64,000 bases of DNA from Aselliscus stoliczkanus (GCA_033961575.1 CM066730.1:156205523-156269522); one strand, 5' to 3'. Shown: positions 20,560-31,150, counted from the stretch's first letter. Made by a program: numbers and translations. The notes: generated by a model not told the origin, from the sequence alone.

Positions 20560-21110
20560 GTGACCAGGTGTTCGTCCACCATAGGTTTGTGTGCCCCCCT
20601 CTCTTCCATATTGTAGAGTTGTCACTGGGAAGTGCTACCCAGCCAGGGCCTGTCTATTCCTAACCCCTTTTAGATCTAGATGGGGCTCATGGTGTGGTCT
20701 CATCAATGGAATGTGAGGGTACATAATTCATGTTCCTCCTGGGCCAATGTGGGTAAGAATAAGGTGTGTCTTCTCCAACTTCTCTTCCCTGTCTACTGGC
20801 TGGGTGCAAAGGGCTCCATGCCTCTAGGGAATGACAAAGCCACTAAATAGAAGTAGTCTGGGCCCCCAAATCACCAGGTCAAGGAAGTCCACCACCTAAA
20901 CAGAAATAATCTCATGCAACTATTACATGAATGAGAAATACACTTCTATTGTGATAACCTACTGAAATATTAGAATATCGGGGCTTATTTGTTATATTGA
21001 GTTGTCAGAAAAGTCATGACGCATTTTTGCAACGAAAACCATAGAAAAATACATCATGACTTTTCCGACAATCCAAGGGTAGCTACCACTATTCTAATAT
21101 GTGGACACTA
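20560..21110 (+). mobile_element. MLT1-like LTR interrupted by a MITE
   Basis: 'cagggcctgtctattcc', 'tcatcaatggaatgtgag', 'gcaactattacatgaatgag', 'aaatacacttctattgtg' and 'ggggcttatttgttata' follow the 3' half of an MLT1-type LTR. It resumes 'gctaccactattctaat' after the palindromic element. Exact subfamily not determined. Confidence 0.6.
20997..21079. mobile_element. Palindromic mariner-type MITE (~80 bp)
   Basis: The left arm 'gttgtcagaaaagtcatgac' and the complement of the right arm 'attgtcggaaaagtcatgat' are near-identical ~28-bp inverted repeats around a 17-bp centre. TA lies directly before (20995-20996) and shortly after (21080-21081). Size and form match MADE1-like Tc1/mariner MITEs, but the sequence differs from MADE1. 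Confidence 0.82.
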
Positions 21111-21275
21111 TCTCATTTACTCTTCACAACAACATTTAGGGGGAGAAATAATCAAGGACTCATCTTAAAGATGAAGAAATCTACACTCAGAGGTTAAATG
21201 ATTTGCCCAAGGCTGCACAATTAGTGAGTGATTCAGTCCAGATTTGAACCACGATCCCTTTGACCAGGTTTATAT
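21110..21275 (-). repeat. MIR SINE
   Basis: Reverse MIR: 'ctcatttactcttcacaac', 'cttaaagatgaagaaatc', 'ttgcccaaggctgcacaatt', 'agatttgaaccacgatcc'. Confidence 0.8.
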
Positions 21276-21307
21276 CATTGAATTTCTTCACTGTGACCTT
21301 AAAATGA

Positions 21308-21366
21308 GGGGTGAGGAAGGATGATGAGACTTCTGGGGGGTGAGGAAGGATGATGAGACTTCTGGG
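21308..21366. repeat. 29-bp tandem duplication
   Basis: Two consecutive, nearly identical 29-bp units. Each contains 'tgaggaaggatgatgagac' followed by 'ttctgggg'. The first starts at 21308 and the second at about 21337. It lies just right of a MIR. Confidence 0.95.
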
Positions 21367-21709
21367 GGAGTCTTCAGTGAGGAAGGCTACCCTTGCCCCA
21401 GGATTAGAACCAGTCTTAAGAGTGGCTTTCAGAACAACTTTAGGACAATTGAGAAAGAGAAACCTGCAGAGCCCACATACTGGGCTTAGTTAGGTCCAGG
21501 GAAAGGAGGCAGAGAAAAGAATGGCCCTTTGTGGGACGTAAACCTGAGAGCTCTGCCTGGCCAAAGGGCCTCCATGAAGTTCAAGGGAGGGCTTGAAGTC
21601 AACAGCATGAGCTTGATCGTCCCCTTCCAGGGTCCATCCTCTGAGACATGGAAAACAAGAACAACAATCATAACAATTACACCAGGAGAGAGAGTAATAG
21701 GAGTAATGG

Positions 21710-21950
21710 GAATGGGTGCTTTTATAGCATTTTCTAAGTACTGGGGACTGTTATACATGCCTCACATCCATAAATTTAATCCTGAAAATAACTCTATGAG
21801 GTAGGTGTTAAAATTATACCCATTTTACAGAGGAGGATCTGAAATACAGAGGGAATAGTGACTTGTCAAAGTCATACAGCTATTCAGAGAAGGAGCTGGG
21901 ATTCGAATCCAGGCATTCTTATTCCATTATCCATGCTTTGCACCTCCCTG
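21710..21950 (-). repeat. MIR SINE, near full length
   Basis: Reverse MIR: 'attttctaagtactgggg', 'ttaatcctgaaaataac', 'acccattttacagaggagg', 'acttgtcaaagtcataca', 'gggattcgaatccagg' (B box), ending near the tRNA-like head. Confidence 0.88.
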
Positions 21951-22445
21951 GAAGGATGGGGGTCACACTGGGGCCAGCACTGTCTGGAGTTGGGCCAGGC
22001 CCAGCCTCAAGCAGAGCCACCTCTTAAGAGTGGTGAGAAGATTTAGACCCCTTTGTGCCTGGGCATCGATAAAGCTGATCTTGGGGGCTGTCTAGATTTG
22101 CCTAGGAGTCTCTCAAGCTCTGACTTAGTTTTCTTGGGCAATGGTCCCTGAAATTCTGGCTGACTTCATGTGCAGTTTCTCTAGGGGCAAAGAATGAGTG
22201 GGGGTCAGTAATTGGAAAGAAAGTCTATGAAGTATGAGATGGTGGGTTAAGAAATACACCTTCTATATATTCTGAGAACAAAACTTCAGAACTCAGCAAG
22301 TCCAGGTCTTTGGGGTAAAGAAATTGCCCAGGCTGGATCAAAGCCCAGGAATAGCAGAACATAGAGAGAGAGTGGGCCTGACTGTGTATGGAAACACTCC
22401 TTGCCAGTGGTTTGGGAATCTAGGATGCTCTGTTGCTACCCGTAT
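21950..22445. other. Unique noncoding sequence
   Basis: No repeat family or gene recognised. Confidence 0.4.
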
Positions 22446-22860
22446 CAGTTAGTTTTCACTGTCTAACAAACTATCCTAGCACTTAGTGGCAGCTGGGCAA
22501 TTCTAGGATCTGGGCTCAGCTTAGCTGATCAGCTTAGCTGATCTCAGCTTAGTCACTTAAGTGTTGACTGGACCTGGATGGATTCAAATGGCCTCACACA
22601 CGTCTGGTGGGTAGGCAGCTGTTGGTTGGGGCCATGTAGAAGACTGAACCATGTGTCTCTCACCCTCCAGTAGGTTAGCCTGAGCTTGTTCACATGGCAG
22701 TTAAAGGAATCCAAGAACAGCATGAGGCAACATCCAAGGACCAAGCACTTTTCAAGCTTCTGCTTGTGACGTGTTTCCTCTGCCGTCCCACTGGTGAAAG
22801 CAGGCCAGGTGGCCAATTCTAGAATCAGTGTGCAAGGGAGAGTGCCTGGGGACATGGATC
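22445..22860 (-). mobile_element. MLT1 LTR (ERVL-MaLR)
   Basis: Reverse MLT1-type LTR: 'atcagttagttttcactg', 'ggcctcacacacgtctgg', 'ctgttggttggggcc', 'ctccagtaggttagcctg', 'tttcaagcttctgcttgtg', 'tccgtcccactgg'-like segment. A short local tandem 'cagcttagctgat' sits at about 22514-22545. Confidence 0.75.
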
Positions 22861-22904
22861 CAGGGAGGCAAGTTGGGCGATGACTTTTCTTTGCTTGGGT
22901 ACCT

Positions 22905-23140
22905 ACATCTGTGGTAGAGGCTATGCGATTAAGAGCGTCTCTTAGAGAGACCAGCCCCGAAGAGCCCTGGATCCAGGAGATCTGGGTGGGAGTCCTGGCT
23001 TTGCTCCTAAATGTTCTAGGACAGGTAACCTCAGTTTCTCTGCCTCTCTATTGGGCAACAGGGTTATTGTAAAGATCAAATGAGGCGATGCTTGTGGAAG
23101 TCCTTGGTGAGCTGTAAAACCCTCTACCAATGTCAGTTGT
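22905..23140 (+). repeat. MIR SINE
   Basis: Diverged forward MIR: 'ggctatgcgattaagagc', 'gagtcctggctttgctcc', 'aacctcagtttctctgcc', 'agggttattgtaaagatc', 'aaatgaggcgatgcttg'. Ends 'atgtcagttgttac'. Confidence 0.75.
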
Positions 23141-23164
23141 TACTTTTCTTCCCCACTAGGAATG

Positions 23165-23400
23165 TAGGTGGGCCTTATTAAGTCCTTACCTGGGAATTAT
23201 CCGCTTTGTGGAAAAACCTCCGCCTCCGGGATGACTTAGCCTGGCTCCCCACCCACTTAGGAGCAGCCCCGCTTATCACCAATGTGCACAGGGAATGCAA
23301 AATCACTTTAATATTGGCTAGAGACAAGCATAATTAGGAAGGTAAATCTGCTGGAAAAAAAATCATATTATGCAAATGTGATTAGCAATGACTTTTAGGT
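23165..23400. other. Candidate conserved noncoding element
   Basis: Repeat-free. Contains 'gcataattaggaagg', an octamer-like 'attatgcaaatgtg', 'tgattagcaatgac' and a CpG-bearing stretch ('ctccgcctccgggatg'). Dense POU/homeobox-type words suggest an enhancer. Not tested for conservation. Confidence 0.4.
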
Positions 23401-23980
23401 TCTTTGTTATTTGAGAGTTTCTATTCCTTGGCACAAATGTGGAGAGTTGGCTGCTGTGTTCACTGGGTTGACTCTTAGTAGGAGCTCGTGAACACAGAAG
23501 TGGGGGAGAGGGGCCTTCAGCCCCAGGCATTGTGAAGAGAGTGCCATCCTCAGTTCCCCAGGGAGAGTCTCTGGGTCCCCAATCAGGTCCTGCCCCAATT
23601 CCTGTAGAGCAGCTCCAGGGAGCAGACCCTCACTGGTGATAATGTCCCCAAGAGGGGAGGGGGCTCTTTCTTCCTTCCAGGCTAGAGCTGAAGAATGAGC
23701 TGGTTCTTGCAATGGGGCTGCCCTGTCAGGGGGCTGGTGGGATCGCCATGGTTTGAGGGTGTGACCTTGGCTCTTCCTGTGTGGGCTACCAGGAGATAGG
23801 CGTTCAGAGCCTGGGGCGACCTCATGCCTGCTGGGGCCTGGTGTATTAATTTACAGTAGAGATCTTCCTTCCCAGTGTTGGAACAAAATGTAGTCCGCCA
23901 GATTCAGTGTTCTCTGGACATGGCTGGAAATGTCACATGTTCTGGCTTTTGGAGCTCCTTTTATAAAGGTGGTGATGGTA
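23400..23980. other. Unique noncoding sequence
   Basis: G+C-moderate, with no recognised repeat. The 101-codon minus frame (23407-23712) is not coding-like. Confidence 0.4.
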
Positions 23981-23984
23981 GAAG

Positions 23985-24036
23985 AAAGATGGAAGGAAAG
24001 AGAAGAAGGGAGGGAAGGAGGGGGGAGGGAGGGAGG

Positions 24037-24102
<66 letters not shown>
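23985..24102. repeat. Purine tract with (GA)n
   Basis: Purine-rich GGAA/GGGA sequence leads into about 30 GA units (24041-24102). The open frames through it on both strands encode only Arg/Glu or Ser/Leu runs. Confidence 0.95.
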
Positions 24103-24104
<2 letters not shown>

Positions 24105-24345
24105 AATGAGTGCTTATTAAGTACCAGATCCCGTGCTAAGCGCTTCATGTACTTACCTCATTTAACTTTTCCAACAATTACATAAAATGGGCACTATTAC
24201 TATGATCATGTCTATTTAGATTAAGAAACGGAGGCACAGAGTGGTTAAGCAGTTTTCTTAAGGTCAGCTCTGTCAGTAGCAGAGTCAGGATTTGAACTCA
24301 GGCCTAGCCTGATTCTGAAGTCTATGCTAACCACAAGGCCATGCA
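24105..24345 (-). repeat. MIR SINE, near full length
   Basis: Reverse MIR starting in the GA tract: 'gagtgcttattaagtacc', 'cgtgctaagcgcttcatg', 'cctcatttaacttttcc', 'ggaggcacagagtggttaag', 'ggatttgaactcaggcc', 'ctatgctaaccacaagg'. Confidence 0.9.
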
Positions 24346-25155
24346 AGTCCCATCCTTCCTTTGGGGCCTCACAGGAATGAGTCAGGGTAACTTGCCCACG
24401 CACCCCCCCGACCATACCCAGGTGGCCCTAGTGAGACTCTGATGTACCCAGCTTTCTTCAAAAGTGTCTGGAAGCTGGCAGTCCCTGATTCATCCTGGGA
24501 GGCTGGCTCTGTCTCCAACTGTGGGGTTGCTATGCGCTGACAGCAGCCTGCCTTTCTAGGTTGTTGGAACATCTGGGTCTGGAACAGATTAGGGGTCCTG
24601 GGAAACTTCTGAGATGACCTTTTGGACCCCTTCATAACTTCCTCTCCAGCCCAGACCCTCTATCTAGATTCCTGAGAACTCTTGATCTCTTTGTGTGCCC
24701 CCATTTCTCTCCTGTCCCTTTGGAGGCCTGGGGGGGGGTCCCCCAATGTGACTCCTTCCCTCCCCTTTGAAAGGCCTGCAAAGTGTCAGGGTGGTTCTCA
24801 GAAGAATCATTCCTGTCCCAGGATGCGCTTCTATCAACCAGAGCAGGCGGGTGGTGGGGTACGGAGAAATCAGTACCACTTTTTAGGTTCAGGGCAGTTG
24901 TGCTGGGGTGGGGACACCGCTGCCCAGCCCGGCCCAGGACCCCAGGTCTCTGCAGGCTCCTCAGTCCTCTCTGGCCAGTAAGCCAGGCGCAGACAGGCCC
25001 TTCCCTGGTCCAACAGCCACTGGATCCTCCCCCTCCCCGGAGACCTCCTGGCCCTCTGACCTAACACGTCCAGGGCTGACCTCCTCCCCACAAACCTGGT
25101 CTTTGTCAGTTTTCCCCATTCAAGGACCTCCTTCTAGCCCCCCACTTTCACATTG
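24345..25155. other. Unique G+C-rich sequence
   Basis: No repeat recognised. Overlapping open frames of 70-100 codons on both strands. CpG is present but scattered, with no promoter-like cluster. Confidence 0.4.
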
Positions 25156-25159
25156 AGTA

Positions 25160-25815
25160 GATGCCAAATCTCTCCAATGCCCGTTATTCCTTCATCTCCC
25201 CTCCATCCACACTGCCTTGGGTTACCTCACCATCTCTCTCCTCCATTACTGCCAGGATCCCCGAGGTGGCCCGGCACACCTGGCACCAGCCTTACCTTGT
25301 TTCACTATAGCACTCTGCACAGTTACTGCCTAACACAAACTATTGATGAGCTCACCGTTGCCTACGAGTGACATCGAAATCACTGGACAGCACCCAAGGC
25401 CTGCCGTGATCTGGCCTCCATCTCTCCAGCTCATATGCCCTGATGTCCCTCACAGCACAGCCCATACCAATCTGTGTTTTCTTATAATGGGCTCCCTATG
25501 TCTGTGATGCCTTCCCCCGTTCCACCTGGGACAATGTGAGGCTGTGTCCCATGCTGCCCCGCCATCTTGGCTGGCTCCAAGGGCAATGTGACTCCACCTT
25601 TCATTGCCTCCCAACACTGTCTGCTTCCCTGTTACAGCCCAGATTGCACTGTGGTTATTGGTTGACATGCCTGGCTCCCCATTGGCCTCAGCTCCTCAAG
25701 GGCAGGAACACAGGCTTATTTATTACTGAAGCCTCAGCCCAGCAAAGGGCACGGCACATAGTAGGCACTCAATTAGTGTTGGCTGAATTGAATTCCCTCA
25801 CAACTCATGGAATTG
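25160..25815 (+). repeat. L2 LINE 3' region
   Basis: 'aggcctgccgtgatctggcc', 'ctcatatgccctgatgtcc', 'ctccctatgtctgtgatgcc', 'cctcaagggcaggaaca' and 'gcacatagtaggcactc', ending 'tgttggctgaattgaattc', trace the C-terminal region and 3' UTR of L2. The left part is very diverged. Confidence 0.65.
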
Positions 25816-26300
25816 GCTGGATTTGGAAATAACATTGCATCCAGAGCATTGAATTTTGCCTCCTAAAAGGCATGTGATGACACAGTTCACCTCCTCGTTG
25901 GCTGCTCTTTCCGCTAAAAACCTGTGTCTGGATGGAACTGAGCTTGCAGACTGTGCAGGAGGGGCAGGAGGCCTTGAAATGGAGCGGACCTTGCTTTTCC
26001 CCAGGAAAGGTGTGCGGCAGCCAAGTAACCCGGCCGTGGCGTCATGGAGATGAAAGAGTGGGGCCACTGTATGACTTCCCGCAATCGTGCCAGAGGCTTC
26101 AAAGTAGCCTTCCTTCCTCCTGGCTGACAAATAGAGGGAATAAATTATCCAGGTACTAAAAGTTGCATTAGGCAAATAAACATTTCGACAAGAATTATAT
26201 GTGACATTCAAGAGAAAGCAAATAAACCCTAAGTTATGGGGACCTGTCAATGCTCTAGGAGGATTAAGTAACCAAAAATCATAGTAGTGTTTGCAACAGG
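25816..26300. other. Candidate conserved noncoding element
   Basis: Repeat-free 480 bp. The right half is AT-rich ('gggaataaattatccagg', 'gcattaggcaaataaac', 'aggattaagtaacc') and the left half retains CpGs ('ctttccgctaaa', 'acccggccgtggcgtcatgg'). Mixed composition and lack of repeats suggest an old constrained element. Confidence 0.35.
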
Positions 26301-26424
26301 CTTTTAAACTTTCCCTGGCTCCTGCCACCCACTGCAGGGGCTCAGAGAGACACCAAATGCCCCCTGTTGTGTGTCTCCAGAGAAATTCACAGGTTCCTCG
26401 GACCTCAGATCTGGAGGGACTTCA

Positions 26425-26480
26425 GAAAGTCTCCAGGCCAGTGCTTTCAAACACTGTTCCATGGAACCCTGGGGTACTGC
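26425..26480. mobile_element. Possible hAT-type MER fragment
   Basis: 'agtgctttcaaacactg' and 'ttccatggaaccctggggta' resemble one end of a nonautonomous hAT element. Only one end is visible. Confidence 0.3.
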
Positions 26481-26878
26481 AGAAACACAACTACCAAGAA
26501 GGGCAGCCCAAGAGGGCCCCCCATCCCGTCCAAAAGGGACACTTCTCTTTGATCTGGAGTATATTAATTAGGGTTCCCAGGAAGCTCTCTTCTGGTGGTG
26601 ATTTCTGCTACTAAGTGACTTGAAAACCATTGTCACCTGATGCAAACATATACCTGATAGAGAAATTGTGGTTAGGACTTCAGTCTCTTGACTACTCCCT
26701 GTGACAGGGAGCTCATTCCAGCATTTTCAGTCAGACCCAGTTTTCTCTACCCTCCTTTGTGTGAGATTCCCATCCCAAGGCTCTAGTGCCAGAGGCTTGA
26801 GTTCAGATTAAGGTTCTGCCGCTTACTGTTTACCTTAGGATGGTAACCGGAGCCCATTGTGTCCCAGTTTCCCCTCTC
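26480..26878. other. Unassigned sequence
   Basis: A possible reversed MIR head at about 26790-26850 ('ttctgccgcttactg'). Otherwise no family or gene recognised. Confidence 0.3.
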
Positions 26879-26879
26879 T

Positions 26880-27345
26880 TTAGTTTCCTTTGGCTGCTGT
26901 AACAAATCACCACAAGCTGCAGGGATTCAAACAACACAAATTTGTTATCTTACAGTTCTGGGGGGCAGAAGTTCAAAATGAGTCTTAAGGAGTTAAATTA
27001 AGGGGGTTCAGGGTCGTATTCTTTCTGGAGGCTCCAGGGAGAACCCTGGCCTTTCCGGAGGCCACTTGCATTGCTTGGCTTATGGCCCCTTCCTCCATCT
27101 TCTGAGCACATTATTCTAGTCTTTTCTTCTGTCCTTGCATCTCCTTCTATGACTCTGACCCTCTTGCCTCCCTCTTATAAGGACTCTGTGATGACACTGC
27201 GCCCACTCAGATAATCAGGATAACCCCTCCATTTCAATATCCTTAATGTAAACGCACCTGCGAAGTCTCTTTGGCCATGTCAGGTGACATCTTCACAGGC
27301 TCTGGGGGCTGGGACGTGGACACCTTTGAGACCCATTGTGCTGCT
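26880..27345 (-). mobile_element. MLT1 LTR (ERVL-MaLR), near full length
   Basis: Clear reverse MLT1: 'ggctgctgtaacaaatcacc', 'gttatcttacagttctgggg', 'ccttcctccatcttctg', 'tcttataaggactctgtg', 'acctgcgaagtctctttgg', ending 'gggacgtggacacctttg'. Solo LTR with no retroviral genes beside it. Confidence 0.9.
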
Positions 27346-27730
27346 CACCACCTAATGATGGCCCACCTCAGAAGGTTTTGGTGGAGGTGCAATGAGGAAA
27401 TGAGTGTCCCGTGCTTCGTGCAGAGCCTGGCATCCAGCTGGAGCTCCGTGAGTGTAAGTCAGGTATCCATCCTGTGCGAGACTCCTCTGAGTGTGCCCAC
27501 CGCCACCATGCCCTCCTGCAGCTCGGGCAGACTGAACCAGACCCGGGAGATGTGTAGATGATGGCGGCCTACAGGACCCATGGCTGTAGGAAGCCCCTGG
27601 GGTGGTTTCAGCAGGGGAGGGCCAGGACAGATGTGCCATGTAGAAGGAACTTGGTGACCACTGTGTAGTTTGGCGCAGGCAAAGCAAGTGCTGGGAGAAC
27701 AGGATGGAGGCTGCACTTCGGTCCAGGTGT
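27345..27730. other. Unique noncoding sequence
   Basis: No assigned repeat. The minus-strand frame of 111 codons (27352-27687) overlaps others in different frames. Confidence 0.35.
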
Positions 27731-28010
27731 GATGATCCGGCCTGGACCCAGGCTGAGCGAGCAGTAGCTGGATTCAGAGCAATTTAGGAGGTGGAGTTGG
27801 GAGGATTTGATTGGTTGGATGTCTGAGGTAGGCAAGGGAGAATCCAGGATGACTCCTTGGTTCTGGCTTTGGCTACTGGAGGCATGTTGACATCATCTAC
27901 CGAGGCTGGGGAACAGGGAGGAGGGGCAGTTCAAGGGGACGAGGGGACGGTAAGTTCCACTTGGGGCCTATTGCGTTGGAAAGGCCAGTGGGCTGCCCTG
28001 GCCAGGATGT
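27730..28010 (+). repeat. Ancient interspersed repeat, class uncertain
   Basis: 'ttgattggttggatgtctg' and 'tccaggatgactccttgg' followed by 'ttctggctttggctactgg' match the far part of the same old repeat seen at 4400-4640 and 60345-60720 ('aaggatgactccaaggtttttgg' type). Confidence 0.45.
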
Positions 28011-28330
28011 CTGAGATCAATGGTCTGGAGCTTGGGAGAGAGAACTAAACTAGAGATGGCATTCTGAGAACAAGTTCTCAGCTTGGAGGTGATCGCTGAG
28101 GGCTTGGTGGCTGAGTTAGCTCACTGCAGAGTGAGGAGGCACGGAGTAAAGGATGGACACTGGGAAACCGCAGTGTTCACGGGACTGAAGAAGAGTGGTC
28201 AGCGACAGAGGACCACGGCCAGGCAGAGGGAGGTCTGAGAATGCAGCCCCCCACATTCATCCCTGCGCAGCCGGGCCTGCCAGAGGCATCTCATCCACAG
28301 CTGTGTACCTAGAACCAGACTCCGGGATAA
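28010..28330. other. Unique noncoding sequence
   Basis: May hold the decayed end of the preceding repeat. No gene or clear motif. Confidence 0.3.
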
Positions 28331-28560
28331 CAGTACTCATCCCTCCTGTTTGCGGGGCACTTGCCAGTTAAATCAGCAGCATCACATTATCTTGTTTAAT
28401 CTGCATTGCCAGCCTGCTCAGGAGCAAATTTCCCTTTTTACTTTAAAGGTGAGGATGTTAGGGCTCCAAGAGGCCTAAGACATGCTGGAGGCCCATAGCT
28501 AATAGGGGTCTGAACAGGAACTTGCACCCACACCTCCTGACTGTCAGGGACCCAGAGCTT
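28330..28560 (-). repeat. MIR/MIR3 SINE
   Basis: Diverged reverse MIR: 'atcttgtttaatctgcattg', 'aggtgaggatgttagggc', 'gaggcccatagctaatag', 'gaacttgcacccacacctcc'. Confidence 0.6.
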
Positions 28561-28990
28561 TCCCACCAACCCTGTGCTCTCAGGCACGACAGACCTGGAC
28601 AGCTGGCGGGCATTCTGCAGCTAAGTTTTGGGTGAGGCTGATGCTTAGTCTTGCTACAAAGGAAGACTACAAATGAAGGCCCTGGTGCTGAGCCTGCCTT
28701 GGGAATTCAGGTAGCAGGTGGGAAGCCCCATGGGGCCCCGGGTATCTTTAGAGCCTAGAGACCTACAGGGATAGGGACAACGCCTTCAGATCTAAGACCC
28801 TATCCCATCTCAGAGGAAACGAGGGTCCCATGTTCCTCAGTTTTAGGCATCTCATCAAAGGCCCACCCATCAGGAGCTGACAGTGAAAGTTGGCTTAGGA
28901 TCCTCAAGGCGGGATCTCAAGGTGAGGGTCCTAGACTGGGTTGGCCTCCAGACTTCCAGAATCTTAGAACAACTTGGAGTCATATGGCTT
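28560..28990. other. Unique noncoding sequence
   Basis: No repeat family or gene recognised. Confidence 0.4.
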
Positions 28991-29165
28991 CTAACACATG
29001 CTGGGTGTGCTTAACATAGAGGAACTCATTAAATCCTCACTTCAGCCCTGTACAGTAGGCACTGTTGTTAGTTCCATTTTACAGATGAGGAAACTGAGTC
29101 CCAGAGAGGTTGCCCAAGGTCACACAGAGCTGGGATTCCAGCCTGGGCAGAGTCCATGCTCTTAA
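28990..29165 (-). repeat. MIR SINE
   Basis: Well-preserved reverse MIR: 'ctcattaaatcctcacttc', 'ttccattttacagatgagg', 'aactgagtcccagagagg', 'cccaaggtcacacagagc', 'atgctcttaaccccctt'. Confidence 0.9.
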
Positions 29166-29434
29166 CCCCCTTTATGACAAGAGGGGAGAGCACACTTGTG
29201 CGGGAGGGCCCGGATGTACTGGTTTCTGGGCACCCTCCGCTTACCCCTAAGATGACAGGGGTGGAGAGGTAGGAGGCAGGACTGACGCAGCCTGGGCTTT
29301 CTTTGCCTTTGTTGGATCCATCTGGGTCTCTTACTCCCATGGGACACAGTGTGGGGCAGTCCTAGGAGGGAGAGCAGGGCCAAAGTTGGGCTGAGCTGCT
29401 GTTCCCTTCAGCACTGAGAAGGGCTCCAGGACAA

Positions 29435-29575
29435 CGGGGGTGGACCGTGCATTTGTTACAGTCAGACAGGTCTGGGCTTGAGTCTCTGTTCTGCGACAAG
29501 ACCTTCTGACCCTGGGCAGGCTCCTCAACCTCTCTGAGCTTTGGTTTCCTTAGTCATAAAGCAAGACAAACAATT
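29435..29575 (+). repeat. MIR SINE fragment
   Basis: Forward MIR: 'caggtctgggcttgagtc', 'accctgggcaggctcctc', 'aacctctctgagctttgg', 'tttccttagtcataaagc'. Confidence 0.75.
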
Positions 29576-29689
29576 CCTTCCTTCTGGGGTGGTGGTGGTG
29601 GTGGCGGTGGTTGCCTTCTAAGGTCTCCTCCTCCTTCATTGCCACCATCCCAGCCAGCAAGCATGGTTACCTTCAGCCCAGGCCCTGTT

Positions 29690-29850
29690 CTAGTGCTTCG
29701 CATCATGACCCCTTTAACCCTCACAGCAGCCTTGCAAAGTAGATATGATCCCCACCACAGAGGAAGACACTGAGGCCCAGACAGGCAGAGTAAGTTCCCT
29801 GAGGCCGCTCAGCTTGTAAGTCAGAGTCAAGCCTGGATGCAAGCGAGGGC
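29690..29850 (-). repeat. MIR SINE
   Basis: Reverse MIR: 'cctttaaccctcacagcagcc', 'atgatccccaccacagagg', 'acactgaggcccagacagg', 'cgctcagcttgtaagtcag', 'caagcctggatgc'. Only 115 bp from a forward MIR, so the two face each other. Confidence 0.83.
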
Positions 29851-30139
29851 TGGGCTCCCACCCATAGCCTGGGTATCCAGTCGGTCCCATGGCAGCTACT
29901 CAGCACATGCAGATTTCTCTTGTCTTCTGCTCAATAGTCCCTTGGCAGAAGGTTCTGCCTTCCGAGAGTCTCCCTGCCAAGATCCACAGGCTTTCTGTTG
30001 TGATTTAAAGACCCCAATAAGCCCAAAGATGGGGTAGGTGACTCCTCCCCGCCTCCCCGCTCCACTATCTTGCATCCCCATTGAGCATCCCCGTCCCAGG
30101 ACCTCCCCTTTCCCACCAGCATCTTTGTCAGCTCCCAGT

Positions 30140-30670
30140 GGAACTCAGGGGATCTAAATTTAGACCTTGTGCTCTGTTAACGCTGTGAATAATGCTAATT
30201 AGCATAACAATTCTTCCTGCAATTAAGTTGGGGAGCGGGGTGAGGAGGTGGTGCCTGGTCCAAGAGGAAATTACACAGGAAGGCCTCTCTTATTGCTAGT
30301 TTTCGGAGGCCTCGCTAGAGGTGTCTGCTTGGCATGGCTCTTTTCTTGGATGGCTGGATCCAGAAAATGCCTCTTTGGGCGGATGGAGGGAGTGTCTGTC
30401 GCTAACCTTATTGTGATGTGTTATTGGTGCATGTGTTCAAGTGCAGCTGGGAGCCCTGCACAGCGATGAATTTGGTTTTATAAGCAAGCTGTCACCTGCT
30501 CTGAAAGGTGTGAAAAAATTATGAACTGCATTGTCCTGGAAACCACAAAATAGCCCTTCCTCCCTGAAGTAAACATATAAGTTGGGGATATGAAGTTGAA
30601 ATGAAGTTGTACTTGGAATTTAGATTTATTTGTTTAGGGAGATTTGCCAATTCTCTTGCTTGACCCAGCG
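30140..30670. other. Candidate conserved noncoding element with homeodomain palindrome
   Basis: Repeat-free. A perfect 14-bp palindrome atgctaattagcat (30192-30205) joins two ATTA cores. Nearby are 'ctaaatttagacc', 'gttaacgctgtg', 'ctgcaattaagttgg' and, further right, 'gaaaaaattatgaactg' and 'tagatttatttg'. Palindromic TAAT sites of this type bind homeodomain dimers. Regulatory function is inferred. Confidence 0.4.
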
Positions 30671-30954
30671 ATGCCAAGGTGCGTCAGGATGACATCCTGA
30701 TCCAGAAGCCACCAGTTGGGCCCCAGACTCCACCTGGTGCTCCTGTCCCTCCCTGGGGTATGTCAGGAAGTCTGACACCTGGCTGGGACAAGGTAGGGCA
30801 GCCATGACTCCTGGGCTTGGGGGAGATGGTGGAGATGTGAAAGGCCCCTAGAGACAGGCTACACAAGGCTTCCTTCTGACAGTTCTTCAGGTCTTTACAG
30901 ATAGCTCCTGTGAGCTGAGGCTCCTATCCCTGGTTTTCTTGAATGCTTTCTTGG

Positions 30955-31150
30955 CACATATTTTTAGATTCTACCTTCATTCTCATCTCCCTCTTCTGGA
31001 CATTCTTTCTGAGTAGTATAGAATAGAGAGGGGCTGTCTCCTCCATTGCTCTGGTTACAATACCTCTATTGATGGAGCCTAACTAAGGTCACATTTTTAT
31101 AAAAAGCCATACAGCTCTCTTGGTTCATATGGAGCTTGTGGACAGTTAAA
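30955..31150 (-). repeat. CR1-clade LINE (L3-like) fragment
   Basis: 'acctctattgatggagcc', 'aactaaggtcacatttt' and 'ggttcatatggagcttgtgg' correspond to reversed CR1/L3 3' sequence ('tctattgatgcagcctaagatcacatt...ctcatattgagcttg'). Confidence 0.55.

Noticed and set aside
24700..25110. Possible CpG island
   Set aside because: G+C is high but CpGs are scattered, with no adjoining exon-like sequence. A promoter cannot be supported.
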